Shown here piece by piece: positions 41,935 to 56,523 of a DNA stretch of 64,000 nucleotides; within the stretch, counting starts at the first letter, position 1; every line of letters begins with the position of its first letter. Both the position numbers and the translations under genes were made by a program. The notes under the pieces were generated by a model that saw only the letters and a program-made list of their open reading frames with translations, searched no databases and had not been told where the DNA came from. Source of the DNA: Gadus chalcogrammus (taxonomy: Eukaryota; Chordata; Actinopteri; Gadiformes; Gadidae); NCBI RefSeq assembly GCF_026213295.1, contig NC_079425.1, positions 11,735,694-11,799,693 of the forward strand, in the 5' to 3' direction.

Positions 41935-44865
41935 AGATTTGCATTAGCTATCGGGATAAGGGGAAGGCAGCAAAATGTGAATCAATAGTCTTTTACCTCA
42001 ATGTGTGGTAAGGAGACAATCGATGGCTGTGGAACTAAGCTGTAGTTCTAAAAATAGCTGTATTCACATAAATTCAACACCAGCCCACAAAATGCTTCAT
42101 GAAATACATAAAACAAACCATTTAACTTGGGTACATTAACATATAAAAACAGAAAATATACTTGCACAACTGTGTGCTTCCAGTAATAATGTCCCTACCG
42201 GGCAACTCCATTTCCAAAAGCCTAATTGTTTCTGGGAAGATGGATTAAGACCTCTGGAGAGCTTGTGTCCAGGAGCCAACCTCAGTCTGTTATTTCATAT
42301 CAAACCAACAGTGTCCATATGGGGGGTCAGTGGCACCAGAATAATTTGTATTGGGCCAAAATCAAAATGTTTTTCCTCTTTACTCTGCCTAGCTTGTATT
42401 CTTGAATCAGACTTGAATCGGACTGGTACTCACTTGGGCCGAGAACCGGAACTTACTGTTTTTTGTCCAGCTTTGTACGGTTAAATATCAATGCGTACCA
42501 CAGTAAGAACCCTGCAGATATTATTCATGTTGTGGATACCTTCCACCACTTATCTGTGAATCTTAGGACACATTATGTAAGTCATCATTCATTTTTTGGA
42601 TATCTGTAATAATGCATAATAATATGCCTTTGTGTTTGAGCAGGATTCTAAGGAAGCACGAGTGTTGTCATTCTCAAAGTTAGGACAAATCATCGTGTAA
42701 TATTTTATCATAGGAACTTTGTATGATTTCTTCGTATTTATCATGACACGATTCCCGATGGTCAGTGACCATGGCGAATTGAGATCAGAATCCAACAACT
42801 AAAGAAAATAAACAGAGCAAAAATTATGTTGGCAAAGATGTGATATTAAGTAAGTAAACAAGGGTGATGAAATAACTGTGTAGAATAGATAAGGTCCTGC
42901 ATTCCTCTTCATACCTGACAAGCCTTTCTGTTAAAGTACCCTGGCAGGTTAAGTACAAGAGTTTGGATCATATGCTATATTAAGTTGGTTCGCTTGGTGA
43001 AATTATACAAATATTCCTTTCCTTTAACGATGGGTTCTCCGTATTTTGGACTTAAATCGGCCATGTAATGGTAATCATTCAGTCATTCAAATTAGGTATT
43101 TATTGATTTCATCCAGCCACCGATCAAGGCTAGGGCTCAAAGAGAGAGATCAACAGAAAATAAACAATAAAAGTACTAAGCAATTTATTTTCAAAAACAT
43201 TATTTGGGGACAGGGGTAGGCTATGTAAACAGTGGGCCGAAGCTCTAGACAGTAAAGTTATAGTTTCGAAAATACAGCTACCTTTCCATCTGTTTGCATC
43301 TTCTCAGCTAATAAATTAAATGCTAGGCTAGCATGCGAATAAAGTTGCATCAAGTGTTGATTATTGTCGTCTACGGTATTGCTATTGCCTTAGTAAATAC
43401 CATAAGTATTAAAATATAGGAGCATTTGTGGCTACATGGTGCTTTGCGACTTAAATATGCGGGACAAGTTCAGGCGCCCGTTCATGGAGTGAAGAGGTAA
43501 ACTTCTCTTTTACCTATTCATTTGAATGTTTGGGTTACAACATTTCAATCCAAATGCAGAAAAACTGTTTGCACATTACACAAAATATGATTTGTGACAG
43601 GGTCCCTTGATGGTGCGAAAGTAGCTTTGGTCGACTCATTTGGATTCCACATGGTTAGACTATTGAAGACACACACTTGACATCATTAAACCAACACAAG
43701 GGATGTGTGGAGTGAAATGGAAAACCATTACAGCACAGTAGAGCGCTGATGGCTTGGACCTATTTTAATCTCACTTTCCCTTCCCTTGGATGGCATCACA
43801 GGTCTTCTCTCATCTCCTCTCATTGGAGTATCAGCCTGTGTCTCCATTCTGTTTGTGTATGGACCCAATTCAATCGTTTCACGATCATGTTGATGTTTAG
43901 AACAATCTATCAATTGCATAAGAAGATGAAGAGTGATGACAGCAAAATGGAGAGGCTGATGATTTGTTGTGTTGTTTGCCATTGGCTCATTAATAGATGA
44001 GAGTACCTCACTGCAGGGCCTGATTAACGGGACGCTACTGCTCCGGGTACAAGTCTGCATCTTCTTCAATAATTCATACTTCCCTGGAAGTTTATTCAAA
44101 TCAGCGTTAACGGGAGAAAAAACACACAAACAAAGAGTTTGTGCCAGACAAAGAGAAAGAGGGATAGAAATAGAGAAAACAGAAAAAAAAGAGAACAATA
44201 AGAAAGAACAAAAGATGGAAGAGAGGAACGGGAAAATGTGAATTGGACTTGGAAAGAGGGAGCGAGGTACGCAGAGGCAGGGAGAAAGAACAAGAAAGTG
44301 AAAGAAAGCAAAGGAGGGGTAGAGGGAGTGTTATTTCTCTGAGGATCAGTGTGCAGTATCTCAGATGAAGGCCTCTGGCTCAGCATCACTCCAACTAGAC
44401 TAATTACAGTCCGACGGGAGCGGGAGAGCCTTGTTTCCACCCAGTAGGCTTCTGCAAGAGAACAGCAGGAACTCAGCCTTGTGTGCCATAACCAAGTCAA
44501 ATGTCTTTATTATTATTTGTTTTGCAAGGATATATTTAGTTATATTTGTTGCCCTATTTTCAGGAATAATCTTCCCATTATAAAATGTGGCCTTAAGGTT
44601 ATTATGATGATGATTTAAAGTTTTTTCATTCCTCCAGCGACAGTTACAGTATCTGTATTGAGTGCAATGCAACCTAATTCGAGATCAAAACTTCTCTGCA
44701 AAATAAACCGATTTTAATAGATACAACTGTCTGAGATTCTGAAAGGGGCCATTCAGGTTATGATGGGATCGGGGTTATGGTTGGGTAGTTGGAGGTCTGG
44801 TTTAAGGGGGAGGGAATTGCGTTGGCATAGAGACAGGGGTGTGCTGCTTAAGGTGGCGGTTGGTT
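41935..44865. other. Anonymous sequence with a purine tract
   Basis: No gene recognised. A strongly purine-biased stretch runs from about 44,145 to 44,330 on the plus strand. Confidence 0.45.
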
Positions 44866-44890
44866 GGGGGGGGGGGGGGGGGGGGGGGGG
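44866..44890. repeat. Poly-G run, 25 G
   Basis: An uninterrupted G25 run preceded by GGTTGGTT; a strong quadruplex candidate and a likely sequencing-error site. Confidence 0.95.
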
Positions 44891-44992
44891 ATGAGGCAGA
44901 AAGGAATGGAGATCACGCCAGTCACTCAACATTCATTAATGTCATCCCCAAAGATACAGCCATCTGCCACCTTGAGGTAGCTGGGTTCAATC

Positions 44993-45118
<126 letters not shown>

Positions 45119-45119
45119 A

Positions 45120-48060
45120 GGGGAGCATCTGCTAAGATGACAGTGTTAGGGCTGGTGGCAGCACTCTGGGGGCAGACCGGGGGGCGTGTCTGAAGCCCTG
45201 GGTGTGGATCTTTGTGAGTAGAGGATTGTGGGTAATATGGGTGTTGTAGTGCAAATGCATGGATGTTATGACTGCAACCTTAGCATAGATTTATTGATGC
45301 CTGCCAATGTCACTTTTGTTTTCATGTTTTCCGTTGTCCTGTAGGCCCACTATTTCGTAAATACGCACACACACACAAACAAACACAGTTTGATATCAAT
45401 TGTAACCTTTAAATAGGAAGGAAAAGGAAAAGACAAACTCACATTCATTTGCTTCAAGAGTAATTACTTTGACACTAAAATAATTAATCTCAACTGTGTA
45501 TTGAAATTTAAATTAGACAGTGTGTTTGACGGAATTGAGGTTAAATAAGTTATTTCAGAAATGTTCGAAGGAAAATTGAGGTCAAATATTGCCCGATAAA
45601 GTACCAAAGACTATACCTATTCCTGAGTTTCACGAAGGGATGGTTTGTTTCTCTCTCTCTCTCATTCTCTCTCTCTCTCTCTCTCTCGCACACTCAACAA
45701 CACTCAACAACACACACAGAAATGCCCATAATCACACAGAAATGCACATACACATAATCGAGCAGTCCTGAAAGATGTAATTTGCCTATGTTTATGATTT
45801 TATTATTACAATTCTGTTTTCTATGCTAAAGCACCATAGTAAACATGATTTTGGTGGCTGTTGCATGCTCAAGTTTATATGTGTGTGCGTGTGTGTGTGC
45901 ATTTGTGCATGTATGTGTGATTTGTGGGTCTGTACTGGCGTGTTGTGTTGTGGGCCTGTGCAGGCACGTAAGCTTAGGGATTCAGGCACATTAGGAATGT
46001 CTGTCTTTCAGCTAAATTATGGGAGAGGAAGTTAATTTCGTTAGAAGCTAATTAGAATGAATACAGGATGGCCCAAACTCCCATGAGATGCCAACCGCCG
46101 TCATCCGTTCTTCACTCTGTCTCTCCAAGCCAGCCTCCTTTCACTGCTACCTCATTTCCTCTCTACCTATTTAAAAATGCACCCTGCTTGTATTCAAATG
46201 CAACATCTTAGTTTTAAGGCAACCTAAAAACAGACAGAGAGGGAGACGGAGGTAATGCATGAATACTTTTTTTTTCTAAAATGATGCATACACCTTTATT
46301 TATTGTTGTATTTGACATAAACTGCAGTAAATCATATCAAGGATTTATGAGTAGGTGCAAACATAGCATAGCAATGCTCTCGTAGAGGATGTGCAAGTTA
46401 TGTAAAATGAATGATATTTTTGGAATCACTCCGTAGAGCTGAAATCAATGAAATGTATGTGTGCATGCGTTTGTATGAGTTTGTGCGAGCACACATGTGT
46501 GTCGAGGTGACTCTTTTCTGTTTCATCCAGATAATCTGACAAAATCTCGCCACGCCTTGTGTGCCCTTCTTCTCATATTCCTCTTACACAGCGGAAACCC
46601 CAAGCTCCACCAACGCCAATCATAATCATATAGTCAAGGGTCAATGTTAAATACTCTTTTAAAACGGTCACATCATTTGTCCTGTGCCAATTCTTCTTCT
46701 AAATCGATTGATTCTCTGTAATGCAGCCATGTCTTGATTTGACGTGTGAGTGTGCCTGAATCCATCCTTGGAGTCTGTGTCAAAAAGACCCATATCCAGT
46801 CCATCGTCATTGAAGGCCAGCATGGTACTTCACACGCAGGTTCAGAAACAACAAGTCTTTACCAGCATTGCCAGCCTCAGGATGCTCTGAAGCTATGCTA
46901 ATGAGAGAAATGGGCTGATTCAGTGCATGGACGGTTTAATCTGAATGCCCTATTGGTTCTCTGTTCAATCTGTGTGAGATCACATCAGTCGGTCATTCAC
47001 TTGACTGAGTGATCGTAAGTACCAGGCTGTCTAACGTATCATGTCCGTTTGATTCTACCTGGCACAATTGCTTTGTTTATCATACTCTCTATTTTCACAG
47101 AGTGTACACACATACAAAGACAGTACATGCGTGCCCCCAAGAGATTTGAACGTTCATAAAACAACACATGGTTGTACATTTATATGTCACAATGGACGGC
47201 AACGTGTTCAAATTCCCGCGATTGAACACCTTTCTGTTCACACGCTGTTAACACCTGCAATTTTCCATGAACACTCAATGATCCGAGCTGATATTACATG
47301 GATAGATGGAACATTAGGCTGGCGTACTAGGGGGTTCAGAATTACCAGCCAGCATAAACAAGCGGCAGCGGTGAGTCGTTTGTCCTCTGCAGTAACCTTG
47401 TTAGAGTGGTTTTATGTTTTCCCAAAATGAGTCCCGCAAAGATAGTCTCAGTACCAAGCTGGAGATAGTGCAGTCCCTTGTTTTCTTTGTTGTTAGTATG
47501 TTTGTTTAAGGATTGGGAATTTTTGAGTCAAAGTAGTGATTAAAAAATATGCTATTGGCCACAGGAACAATGTTACGATCAACTCTTACCACGCCCCGAT
47601 CTCTTACACACATCTTTAATGACACAACAAATGCACAAAATAACAACATAGAACCGTTATTTTATTATCAGCCAACAGGGCCAGTACATCAGCCATATAA
47701 ATGCTTATTGCAGAGCTCCAGCAACAGGGGGGCATTGCTAACAGGCTCACAGAGAGTTTTTACGAGACTTATTACGGCGACAGAGCCAGGGTAATGTCCC
47801 TTGGCATGCAGCAGCAGATGTGCGTCGCCTCGCCGTCATCTTCCACGTGAGATTTTTCTGCAGCATTACAGAGGAGCGTGTCAACCCTCTCTGACATTCA
47901 CTCACACACACACACAGACAAAGCAGCACACACGCACGCACACACACAAGGGCAAGCCACCTTCTTTTACTAATTCCCTTCCCTGATATTTCCTCAGTTT
48001 TTCACACATTCTAGGGTTTAGATGGATGAGTCTCAAGCCCTTTGTCATTGTGCAACCCTC
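45120..48060. other. Anonymous sequence
   Basis: No gene recognised. Contains a short TC run (45,650-45,690) and a CA-rich patch (47,900-47,948). The 120-codon frame at 47,068-47,430 has no motif or supporting context. Confidence 0.45.
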
Positions 48061-48063
48061 TTT

Positions 48064-48222
<159 letters not shown>

Positions 48223-48384
48223 TCAGCAGGAGCATGACATGGGGCCATCACCTGTACAACTGTCCCATCTCATCTGTTTGATGGGATCTAACAACAAAGA
48301 ATGGATAAGGATTTAAAGCTTGAACGTGTGTGCTGGTGTGTTTGTGCATTTTATTTGTGAGCATGTGTGTGGGAATGTGTATAC

Positions 48385-48385
<1 letters not shown>

Positions 48386-48467
<82 letters not shown>

Positions 48468-48474
48468 TGTGTGT
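48386..48474. repeat. (GT)n microsatellite
   Basis: About 39 perfect units, then GTTTGTGTGTGTACG. Confidence 0.97.
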
Positions 48475-48770
48475 ACGTGCACGTTTGTGTATCTCAGGGA
48501 GTGCGGCTTAATCTAATCATGCATTCCAGTGCTTTCTTATCCCTCAGCCACCCTCCTAAACACATAAACTGTCTGATGGACACACACGCACGCACGCACA
48601 CACACACACACACACTCACACGCAAGTTCATCCCTTGGTCTAATGCAGCAAGCCATTATGTAGCTCTATTGATCATGCTGATGAGGGAAAAGAGCAGAGT
48701 ATGCAAGCAGACAGGGGTTAAGCAATGTCATGCCTGACAGCTCTGTGACAAGGACAGGGATGGCACCCAA

Positions 48771-48925
<155 letters not shown>

Positions 48926-48929
48926 GTGA

Positions 48930-49280
48930 TTGTGTGCCTGCGCATTCCCACATCATGGTAAACAGAATGATCCCGAGAAAAAAAAACATCAACTAAATCA
49001 TGTATTTCAGAAGATTTTTTTAGCTTCAAATGTTCTCTCTTAATCATTTAAGAATTTATGTATGAAGTAGACGTCCTAAATAAACATAATTGCATGCCAC
49101 CTGCCTCCCAGCTGGAAAATAAATGAACCTGATACTGAGTTTGATTGTTGCAAAGCAACATGCTGTCTCCTAATACATCGTAGTTAGCTGTTGCCGTCTG
49201 CAGCACGGTGTAAAGATAGAGACATGCCCCTTGATGGCGCGCAGGGAGATGAGCCAATCGCATTCAGAAGCCCTACAGAG
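48930..49280. other. Anonymous sequence
   Basis: No gene recognised. Confidence 0.45.
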
Positions 49281-49285
49281 GAGGA

Positions 49286-49665
49286 GAGGGGGGGGGTATA
49301 GTAGGAGTTAGAGGAGGGGGGGATATAGGAGGAGTTAGAGGAGGAGGGGGGGGGATATAGGAGGAGTTAGAGGAGGAGGGGGGGGGGTATAGGAGGAGTT
49401 AGAGGAGGGGGGGGATATAGGAGGAGTTAGAGGAGGAGAGGGGGGATATAGGAGGAGTTAGAGGAGGAGAGGGGGGATATAGGAGGAGTTAGAGGAGGAG
49501 GGGGGGGGGATATAGGAGGAGTTAGAGGAGGAGAGGGGGGATATAGGAGGAGTTAGAGGAGGAGAGGGGGGATATAGGAGGAGTTAGAGGAGGAGGGGGG
49601 GGGGGATATAGGAGGAGTTAGAGGAGGAGGGGGGGGGATATAGGAGGAGTTAGAGGAGGAGCAGA
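49286..49665. repeat. G-rich 29-36-bp minisatellite
   Basis: Eleven or more tandem units of GGAGGAGTTAGAGGAGGA followed by a G run of variable length and ATATA. Units differ mainly in the G-run length (about 6 to 11) and in AG or GG before it. Each unit holds several GG/GGG tracts, so the whole array is a strong G-quadruplex and purine-triplex candidate. Confidence 0.95.
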
Positions 49666-50213
49666 TAGAAAACAAGAGCCGGAGGTTGAGGGGAGGGGGA
49701 GTCAAGCCGACACCCTGTCCAGCTTCAATCATATTAGGCCCTTTCTTCCCTCCCTACCTCCTTTATTCCTTTGTTTGTTCTTGGTTCTAAGTAAAGGGTC
49801 TGGGTGCTAAGAAAAGAGCTGTAGAAATTCTATGTATTATCATGATCCTTATTATTACAAGGGAGGGGACAGAACACGTAAGACAGAATGGGAGAGCCGA
49901 GCAAAATGGGAAGAAAGGGGTAAAAAGGGGAGGTGAGAGAGAGCAGATGAAGAGGACTAGGAAGAAGAGAGGATAGGGGGTAGAATAGAACAATGGAGGC
50001 TGGGAGCATCTCGTGAGAGAAGTGACGGAGCAGAGAGCGGAGACACATGAGGGCTTAATAGGGCCCTGCAGAGGAGTACACTAACAGCGTCCAGACTGGC
50101 AGCTCACAATGCAGGGAACACACTAAACACAAAGGCACATTTTTCACATTTGAAGAAGTCACAGCGTTCTGAATGTGAAGGGGCACATCACGGCCGGCTT
50201 GACCCACTCCAAT

Positions 50214-50215
<2 letters not shown>
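49666..50215. other. Purine-rich anonymous sequence
   Basis: No gene recognised; 49,860-50,045 is strongly purine-biased on the plus strand. Confidence 0.5.
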
Positions 50216-50264
<49 letters not shown>

Positions 50265-50272
50265 CGTGCGTG
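50216..50272. repeat. (TG)n microsatellite ending in CGTG units
   Basis: About 22 TG units, then CGTGCGTGCGTG. Confidence 0.96.
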
Positions 50273-51150
50273 AATTTATTCTAGAAAATACATCCATTCT
50301 TTATACCATACCACCTGATCTCACAGGCATTAACGTGCATGATGCAGCTATGTGTATGTGTAAGTGCTTGATCGCGCATATGTGTGTTTGTATCTCTGCA
50401 TCTATGATGAAAGAAAAGGGTCACAAATAATGAGGAGTACAATTCTATTCATTCACACATTCATTCATGTAACTGGGTAAATGTGGGTGTTGTGTAATTG
50501 GACAACGTAGCTGTAGCCATCAGCTGAAAGGCCAGCAGTCAGGTGAATACAGTTAGGCCACCAATATCTACCTATAGAAACCATCTGCTGGGTGGATAAA
50601 CACCGCCCAGGGTGTGTTTGGCTTGATGGAACAGGGGAGCCATGAGGGGGCTGGATTCACCAAGGTGCAGGTTACAGCGCTACTGCTGGTGCATGTGCAC
50701 ATAAATGTCAGTGAAAAAAAACACATTTAAATGTAACATTAAAGGAAGTAATGTTACTTCTCCCCCGGGGAGGTGTAAAAAAGCTGACATTTAAAAACAA
50801 AACGATTTTCCCTCTAAATTGAATTACAAATTGACTGGAGGTAAAATTTACTTTAATTGCTATCTTTTTGTAGCCATAAGGATTGAATCTACCTGCCTTT
50901 TGTAAGCTTGTTGCTCTAACAGGGGGTTAAAACAACCAGCAAGCAAAAGAGGAATACTTTTTGGTTGCTTATAAAGCATTATCAATTTTGAGCTTAACAG
51001 TGTTTTTAAATGATTATTCTATACATTCAATTCTTCTTTTTACTTGTTCACAGGTTATTGCATTTCTGAGAATAGCCTTGGCAACTGGCTTAATATAGGC
51101 CTAGCAATGGTTGTGCTGCTAATTGCCAGTGTTTGGAGAATGGGGCTCTG
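50273..51150. other. Anonymous sequence
   Basis: No gene recognised. Confidence 0.45.
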
Positions 51151-51152
51151 GA

Positions 51153-51172
51153 GGGGGGGGGGGGGGGGGGGG
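51153..51172. repeat. Poly-G run, 20 G
   Basis: Uninterrupted G20 run. Confidence 0.93.
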
Positions 51173-52194
51173 TGATATAGTAGAGGAGCGGGAGAGAGGG
51201 AAGACAAGCATATGCTGTTTTGTTTGGGGTCACTTTTAGTTTGAACATAGCATATTGACAGAGGACAATTATCTCTTTCTTCATATCTCTTCAGTTATCA
51301 ATGCCCAAAAAGCTTCGGTCCCTGTTGCCTGGTGATCATTTCTTTCTTTTTTAATATAATCGTTGCTTAGCTCCTTCCAAGACCATCTCCCCCTTGCTGA
51401 TTGTTCCAATATTAATGGAAACACTTTGTCCTCTGCTGCACGCACCCTTTCAGTTCTGAAACATCAACATGTGATCTGTTCTGAGGGAGGTAGATTGATG
51501 AGATCGGTGCTAACTCAGGGGGCGGGGCCTACTCCATATTTTATAGATCGATTGTAAGTCCCCTCTCTTCTATCGGCATTAGGGACATAATCGCGTAATC
51601 GGCTTCGGGAGTAAATAACATAAACGGAGGGCGTTCAAGGAGATACTACCTATGCCTAAAACTCAAGGGGCCACTAATTGTGATGGAGTGTCAGTATATG
51701 TGTATTACAATCCCCCCCACCCCCTCCCCCACACATATCAACTGCCAATCAGCCTCCGGGCCCCTAGAACCCCACCAGGGCCCTGTGGGGGGAACAAACA
51801 AGGTCCAGCTGTGTGTCTATAAGTGGCCCCGGCTGCTCCTCGCCATGCAGCCAACCACTGACACCCAATGCTGTCATTTGCATACATTACCTGCATTAGA
51901 GGTCTACTTTACCATCTCATGCCAAGGGAGGCCTGTGATTACATTACACATCCTGATGCAGATCACATCCCTTCATCGTATGGGGGCCCTGTCAGAAATA
52001 GAGCCAGGGTGAGGCCATAGTATCCTCTATGGAGTCATGTACAGTAAACCTCAGCTCCCATCAGCTCAATGCCTGACACTTATCAACACAAATAAGCATT
52101 GATTAGCAGAATGCCACCTATGGCGCAGCCTGCCCAGAGCCAATCAAGCATGAATTATTCCACCCCAGCTTCTTAGTAAAGAACAAGGACAACT
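51173..52194. other. Anonymous sequence
   Basis: No gene recognised; the 110-codon frame at 51,680-52,012 has no motif. Confidence 0.45.
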
Positions 52195-52195
52195 C

Positions 52196-52293
<98 letters not shown>

Positions 52294-52326
52294 TCTCCCT
52301 CTCTCCCTCTCTCTCTCCCTCTCTCT
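52195..52326. repeat. (CT)n microsatellite with CCCTCT variants
   Basis: About 45 CT units followed by CCCTCTCT variants. Confidence 0.97.
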
Positions 52327-53955
<1,629 letters not shown>

Positions 53956-53957
53956 TA

Positions 53958-54050
53958 TATGGCCTGTTAAGCCCTTTGAGACTGTACCTGTTATTAAGGG
54001 CTAAACAAATACAATTTAATTGAAATTAAATATAAATTGAATACACATTC
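53958..54050 (+). mobile_element. LINE/SINE 3' tail
   Basis: AAGCCCTTTGAGACTGTACC, then ATTAAGGGCTAAACAAAT, then AATTGAA-type repeats is a familiar 3' end of a fish LINE family. It lies only about 30 bp to the left of the giant palindrome's target duplication, so the palindrome landed beside an older insertion. Confidence 0.6.
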
Positions 54051-54062
54051 ACTATTCCTAAA

Positions 54063-54077
54063 CTCAATCACCATTGG
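54063..54077. repeat. Left half of the palindromic target site
   Basis: A 15-bp CTCAATCACCATTGG lies outside the giant element and is the exact reverse complement of 62,925-62,939 on the far side. Confidence 0.9.
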
Positions 54078-54080
54078 GTT
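54074..54080. repeat. 7-bp target-site duplication, left
   Basis: TTGGGTT directly abuts CAACCC. The same heptamer in direct orientation follows GGGTTG at 62,908-62,914. Confidence 0.88.
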
Positions 54081-54700
54081 CAACCCTGTCTCGTCAAAAT
54101 TACGTTCCCATAGAACTATTCGGCATTCTCAATTACGTTTGTCATAAAACGTATTTTGTCCGCGATTACGTTTTATTGAACGTATTGCAAATACGTTCGT
54201 CCTCAGCCTATTTTTTGCCATTCATTAACCTCTAGGATTATGTTTGGTTGAAACGTATCCCAGATAGGTTAGATGTCAACGTATAGCACATTATTGTCAT
54301 TAAGGCATATCTTCCTTTCAGGGAACGTTTCATTTAACGTATTTTGTCTGAAAAACGTATCTTGGCTGTGGATACGTGTTATTGAACATATCGCAAATAC
54401 GTTCGTTGTCAACCTATTTTTTGCCATTCATTTACCTCTAGGATTATGTTTGGTTGAAACGTATTCCAAATATGTTAAATGTCAACGTATAGCACATTAT
54501 TGTCCTTAAGGCATATTTCCCTTTCGGGAAACGTTTCATTTAACGTTATTTTGTCCCTGATTACGTCTTATTGAACATATTGCAAATAGGTTCGTTCTCA
54601 ACATTTTTGTTGTTATTTAAGCTACCTCTTGGATTACAGGCTACATTTAATTGAAACGTATCCTTAATAGGCTACGTTCAATTTCGATAACACATTATTG
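54081..54700. repeat. Terminal ~190-210-bp tandem blocks, left arm
   Basis: From about 54,159 three diverged blocks follow one another. Each has a TTATTGAAC-ATATTGC-like start, AACCTCTAGGATTA or CTACCTCTTGGATTA, TTGAAACGTAT, a GCACATTATTGTC or ACACATTATTGTC word, AAGGCATA or GTAGGCATA, and an AACGTTTCATTTAACGT-like end in the first two. ACGT-centred words recur throughout (AACGTA, TACGTT), giving an unusually high CpG count in AT-rich DNA. The mirror copy lies at 62,288-62,907. Confidence 0.8.
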
Positions 54701-55131
54701 TCAGCATGTAGGCATAAGTCTACCTCTCGGGGAAGCGTACGTTTGATTGTAATGTTAATAGTCCAACGTTATATCAACATGTCACAAGAGGAGAAATTAG
54801 CTGCTGACGGGGTAACTGTAGGAGCGGGGGTTGCTTTGTTGATTTCTTTATCTAGGGCTATAGCTGTGGTCAAAGCGGGAAGTGTGCGTTGTCTGGGCGG
54901 CTGCCTGAACTGAGCTGCAGGAAATTATGTTCACACGTTTCTTCATTCATTCATGAAGGCTATACCGGTGAACGGTGACGTCAGACTCACGCCCACCTAC
55001 AAACCAATCAATGTCCACTATCAGCCTGTCCTCTCGGAAAATACGACCACGTAGGTGGTTTGTTCCGCCACAGATTACGACCCATTGGAATTTATCCAAA
55101 ACGAGCGAACGAGGCCCTCTACATGTGCGGG

Positions 55132-55237
55132 GAACCCTTTCTCATCAAAATTACGTTCCCAGAGAACTATTCGGCATTCTCAATTACATTTGTCTAAAAA
55201 ACGTTTTTTGTCCGTGATTATGTTTTATTGAACATAT
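55132..55237 (+). repeat. Internal copy of the element's own left terminus
   Basis: GAACCCTTTCTCATCAAAAT and about 85 further bases repeat 54,081-54,189 with roughly ten substitutions, in the same orientation. The mirror copy ends at about 61,858. Confidence 0.88.
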
Positions 55238-55489
55238 TGTAATGACCTCGCCGGTGACATAACGATGTCGAGTCATTAGTAATTGAAGGAACTTTTAATG
55301 GACCAAAACCAGGTCACTGAAACCCGTAACCAACGGCAGAAATCCCACCCAAAACAAACCCCGGTTACCCCGGCAACCCCCAACACGGTCTCACTCACGT
55401 GCAGGCCCCCACCCTCGTGTTCTTCCAAGGCCCTCCCCCAGCTGACCTAATGATTCGCCCTCACACTGATTGACAAGAAGAACATTACA
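55238..55489. mobile_element. 252-bp solo-LTR-like insert, left arm
   Basis: The segment starts TGTAATG and ends CATTACA, a 7-bp inverted terminal pair beginning TG and ending CA as LTRs do. It interrupts the ATTGAACATATTGCAAATA word known from other blocks exactly at ATAT|TG. A convincing 5-bp duplication is not seen, so LTR identity is tentative. An insert of equal length sits at the mirror position 61,502-61,753. Confidence 0.5.
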
Positions 55490-55504
55490 ATACATGCACA
55501 CAGA

Positions 55505-55598
55505 CAACCCAGTCGCCAAGAAAAAACGTCAGTGGTGTACGTTTCCATGAACACTGGATACGTAGCATTTCAACGTAAAAAATAGCGTGTTATACCTA
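55505..55598 (+). repeat. CAACCCAGTCGCC end-like block 1
   Basis: Begins CAACCCAGTCGCCAAG and continues with GTGTACGTTTC, GAACACTGGATACG, GCATTTCAAC and ATAGCGTGTTATAC. It recurs at 56,524-56,616 in the same orientation. The mirror copy ends at 61,486. Confidence 0.88.
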
Positions 55599-55679
55599 CA
55601 GTATCCACGTGTGCCGCTGTGGAGGCGGGTTTCGGGGTTTGGGTTTCACGGCTTTCGCGGCAAATTGTGGACACGATTG

Positions 55680-55845
55680 TTTAGGGGGGGGGGGGGAGAC
55701 TGTTGTTGACCGGGGAGAGGGGGGGGGGGGGGACACGTTTGTTGAGGGGGGGGGACGAAACACGATTGTGGGGGGGGGGGCACGCTCGACAACGAGAGTT
55801 GGTTTTTATTGAACGCTCGACAACGAGAGTTGGTTTTTATTGAAC
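55680..55845. repeat. Poly-G tracts and 31-bp tandem pair, left arm
   Basis: Four G runs of about 9 to 14 bases (55,684-55,780) are separated by short words, then a 31-bp unit beginning CGCTCGACAACGAG occurs twice (55,783-55,813 and 55,814-55,844). On the minus strand each unit contains CAATAAAAACC, a polyadenylation hexamer context. Mirrored at about 61,143-61,308. Confidence 0.9.
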
Positions 55846-56080
55846 GAGACTTCAACACGGAACAGCTGCGCGAAACGATGGTCACGTCACTCTCGGTGAC
55901 GGTGTCGACAATAATGAACACACGGACAATGTTAATAGAACAACACACAACCACATAACATCCCGAACCCATTAACCCCACTTAATCCTAACAACAAAAC
56001 AAGTTAACAAAAGCCCCATTTGTCAACTGAGAACCCCAATTCCCAGAATCCCCCGCGGCTCCGGAACACGGCGTAGCTTA

Positions 56081-56354
56081 TATTAATCTTTATTATCTGA
56101 ATGGGAAATGCAATATTTTAGGACAGATACACCATTAAACGCGTTTCTAATGACATTTCTAGCGTGAAATGTACATTTTCCTTACATAATCTTCAGTCAG
56201 TGAATGTGTATGATCTTTATTAATCTTTATTATCTGAATGGGAAATGCAATATTTTAGGACCGATTCACCGTTAAACGTGTTTCTAATAACATTTCTAGC
56301 GAGAAATATACTTTTTAATTGCATAATCTTCAGTCAGTGATTGTGTCTGATCTT
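56081..56354. repeat. 137-bp tandem duplication, left arm
   Basis: TATTAATCTTTATTATCTGA starts units at 56,081 and 56,218. The units differ at about a dozen positions, so this duplication predates the near-identical arms. The mirror lies at about 60,634-60,907. Confidence 0.88.
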
Positions 56355-56523
56355 TAGTTTTATAGTTATTAGGAGTTGATCGGCTCGCTCGCATGTTTCA
56401 ACGACGTCAGGTTGCTTTCGCTAAACTAGCAGCTCACGTGCTTCCTGCGTTTGTGTTATTAAACTGTTACTTTATGTAACTTTTAATGATATCATCTTGT
56501 TAGAAACACGTATATCTGAGAGC

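Noticed and set aside
47068..47430. 120-codon frame as a possible gene
   Set aside because: No motif, no start or splice context and no similarity that I can recognise; the length is expected by chance in 64 kb.
49286..49665. CRISPR-like array
   Set aside because: The units are directly adjacent with only G-run variation between them; there are no unique spacers, and the genome is eukaryotic.
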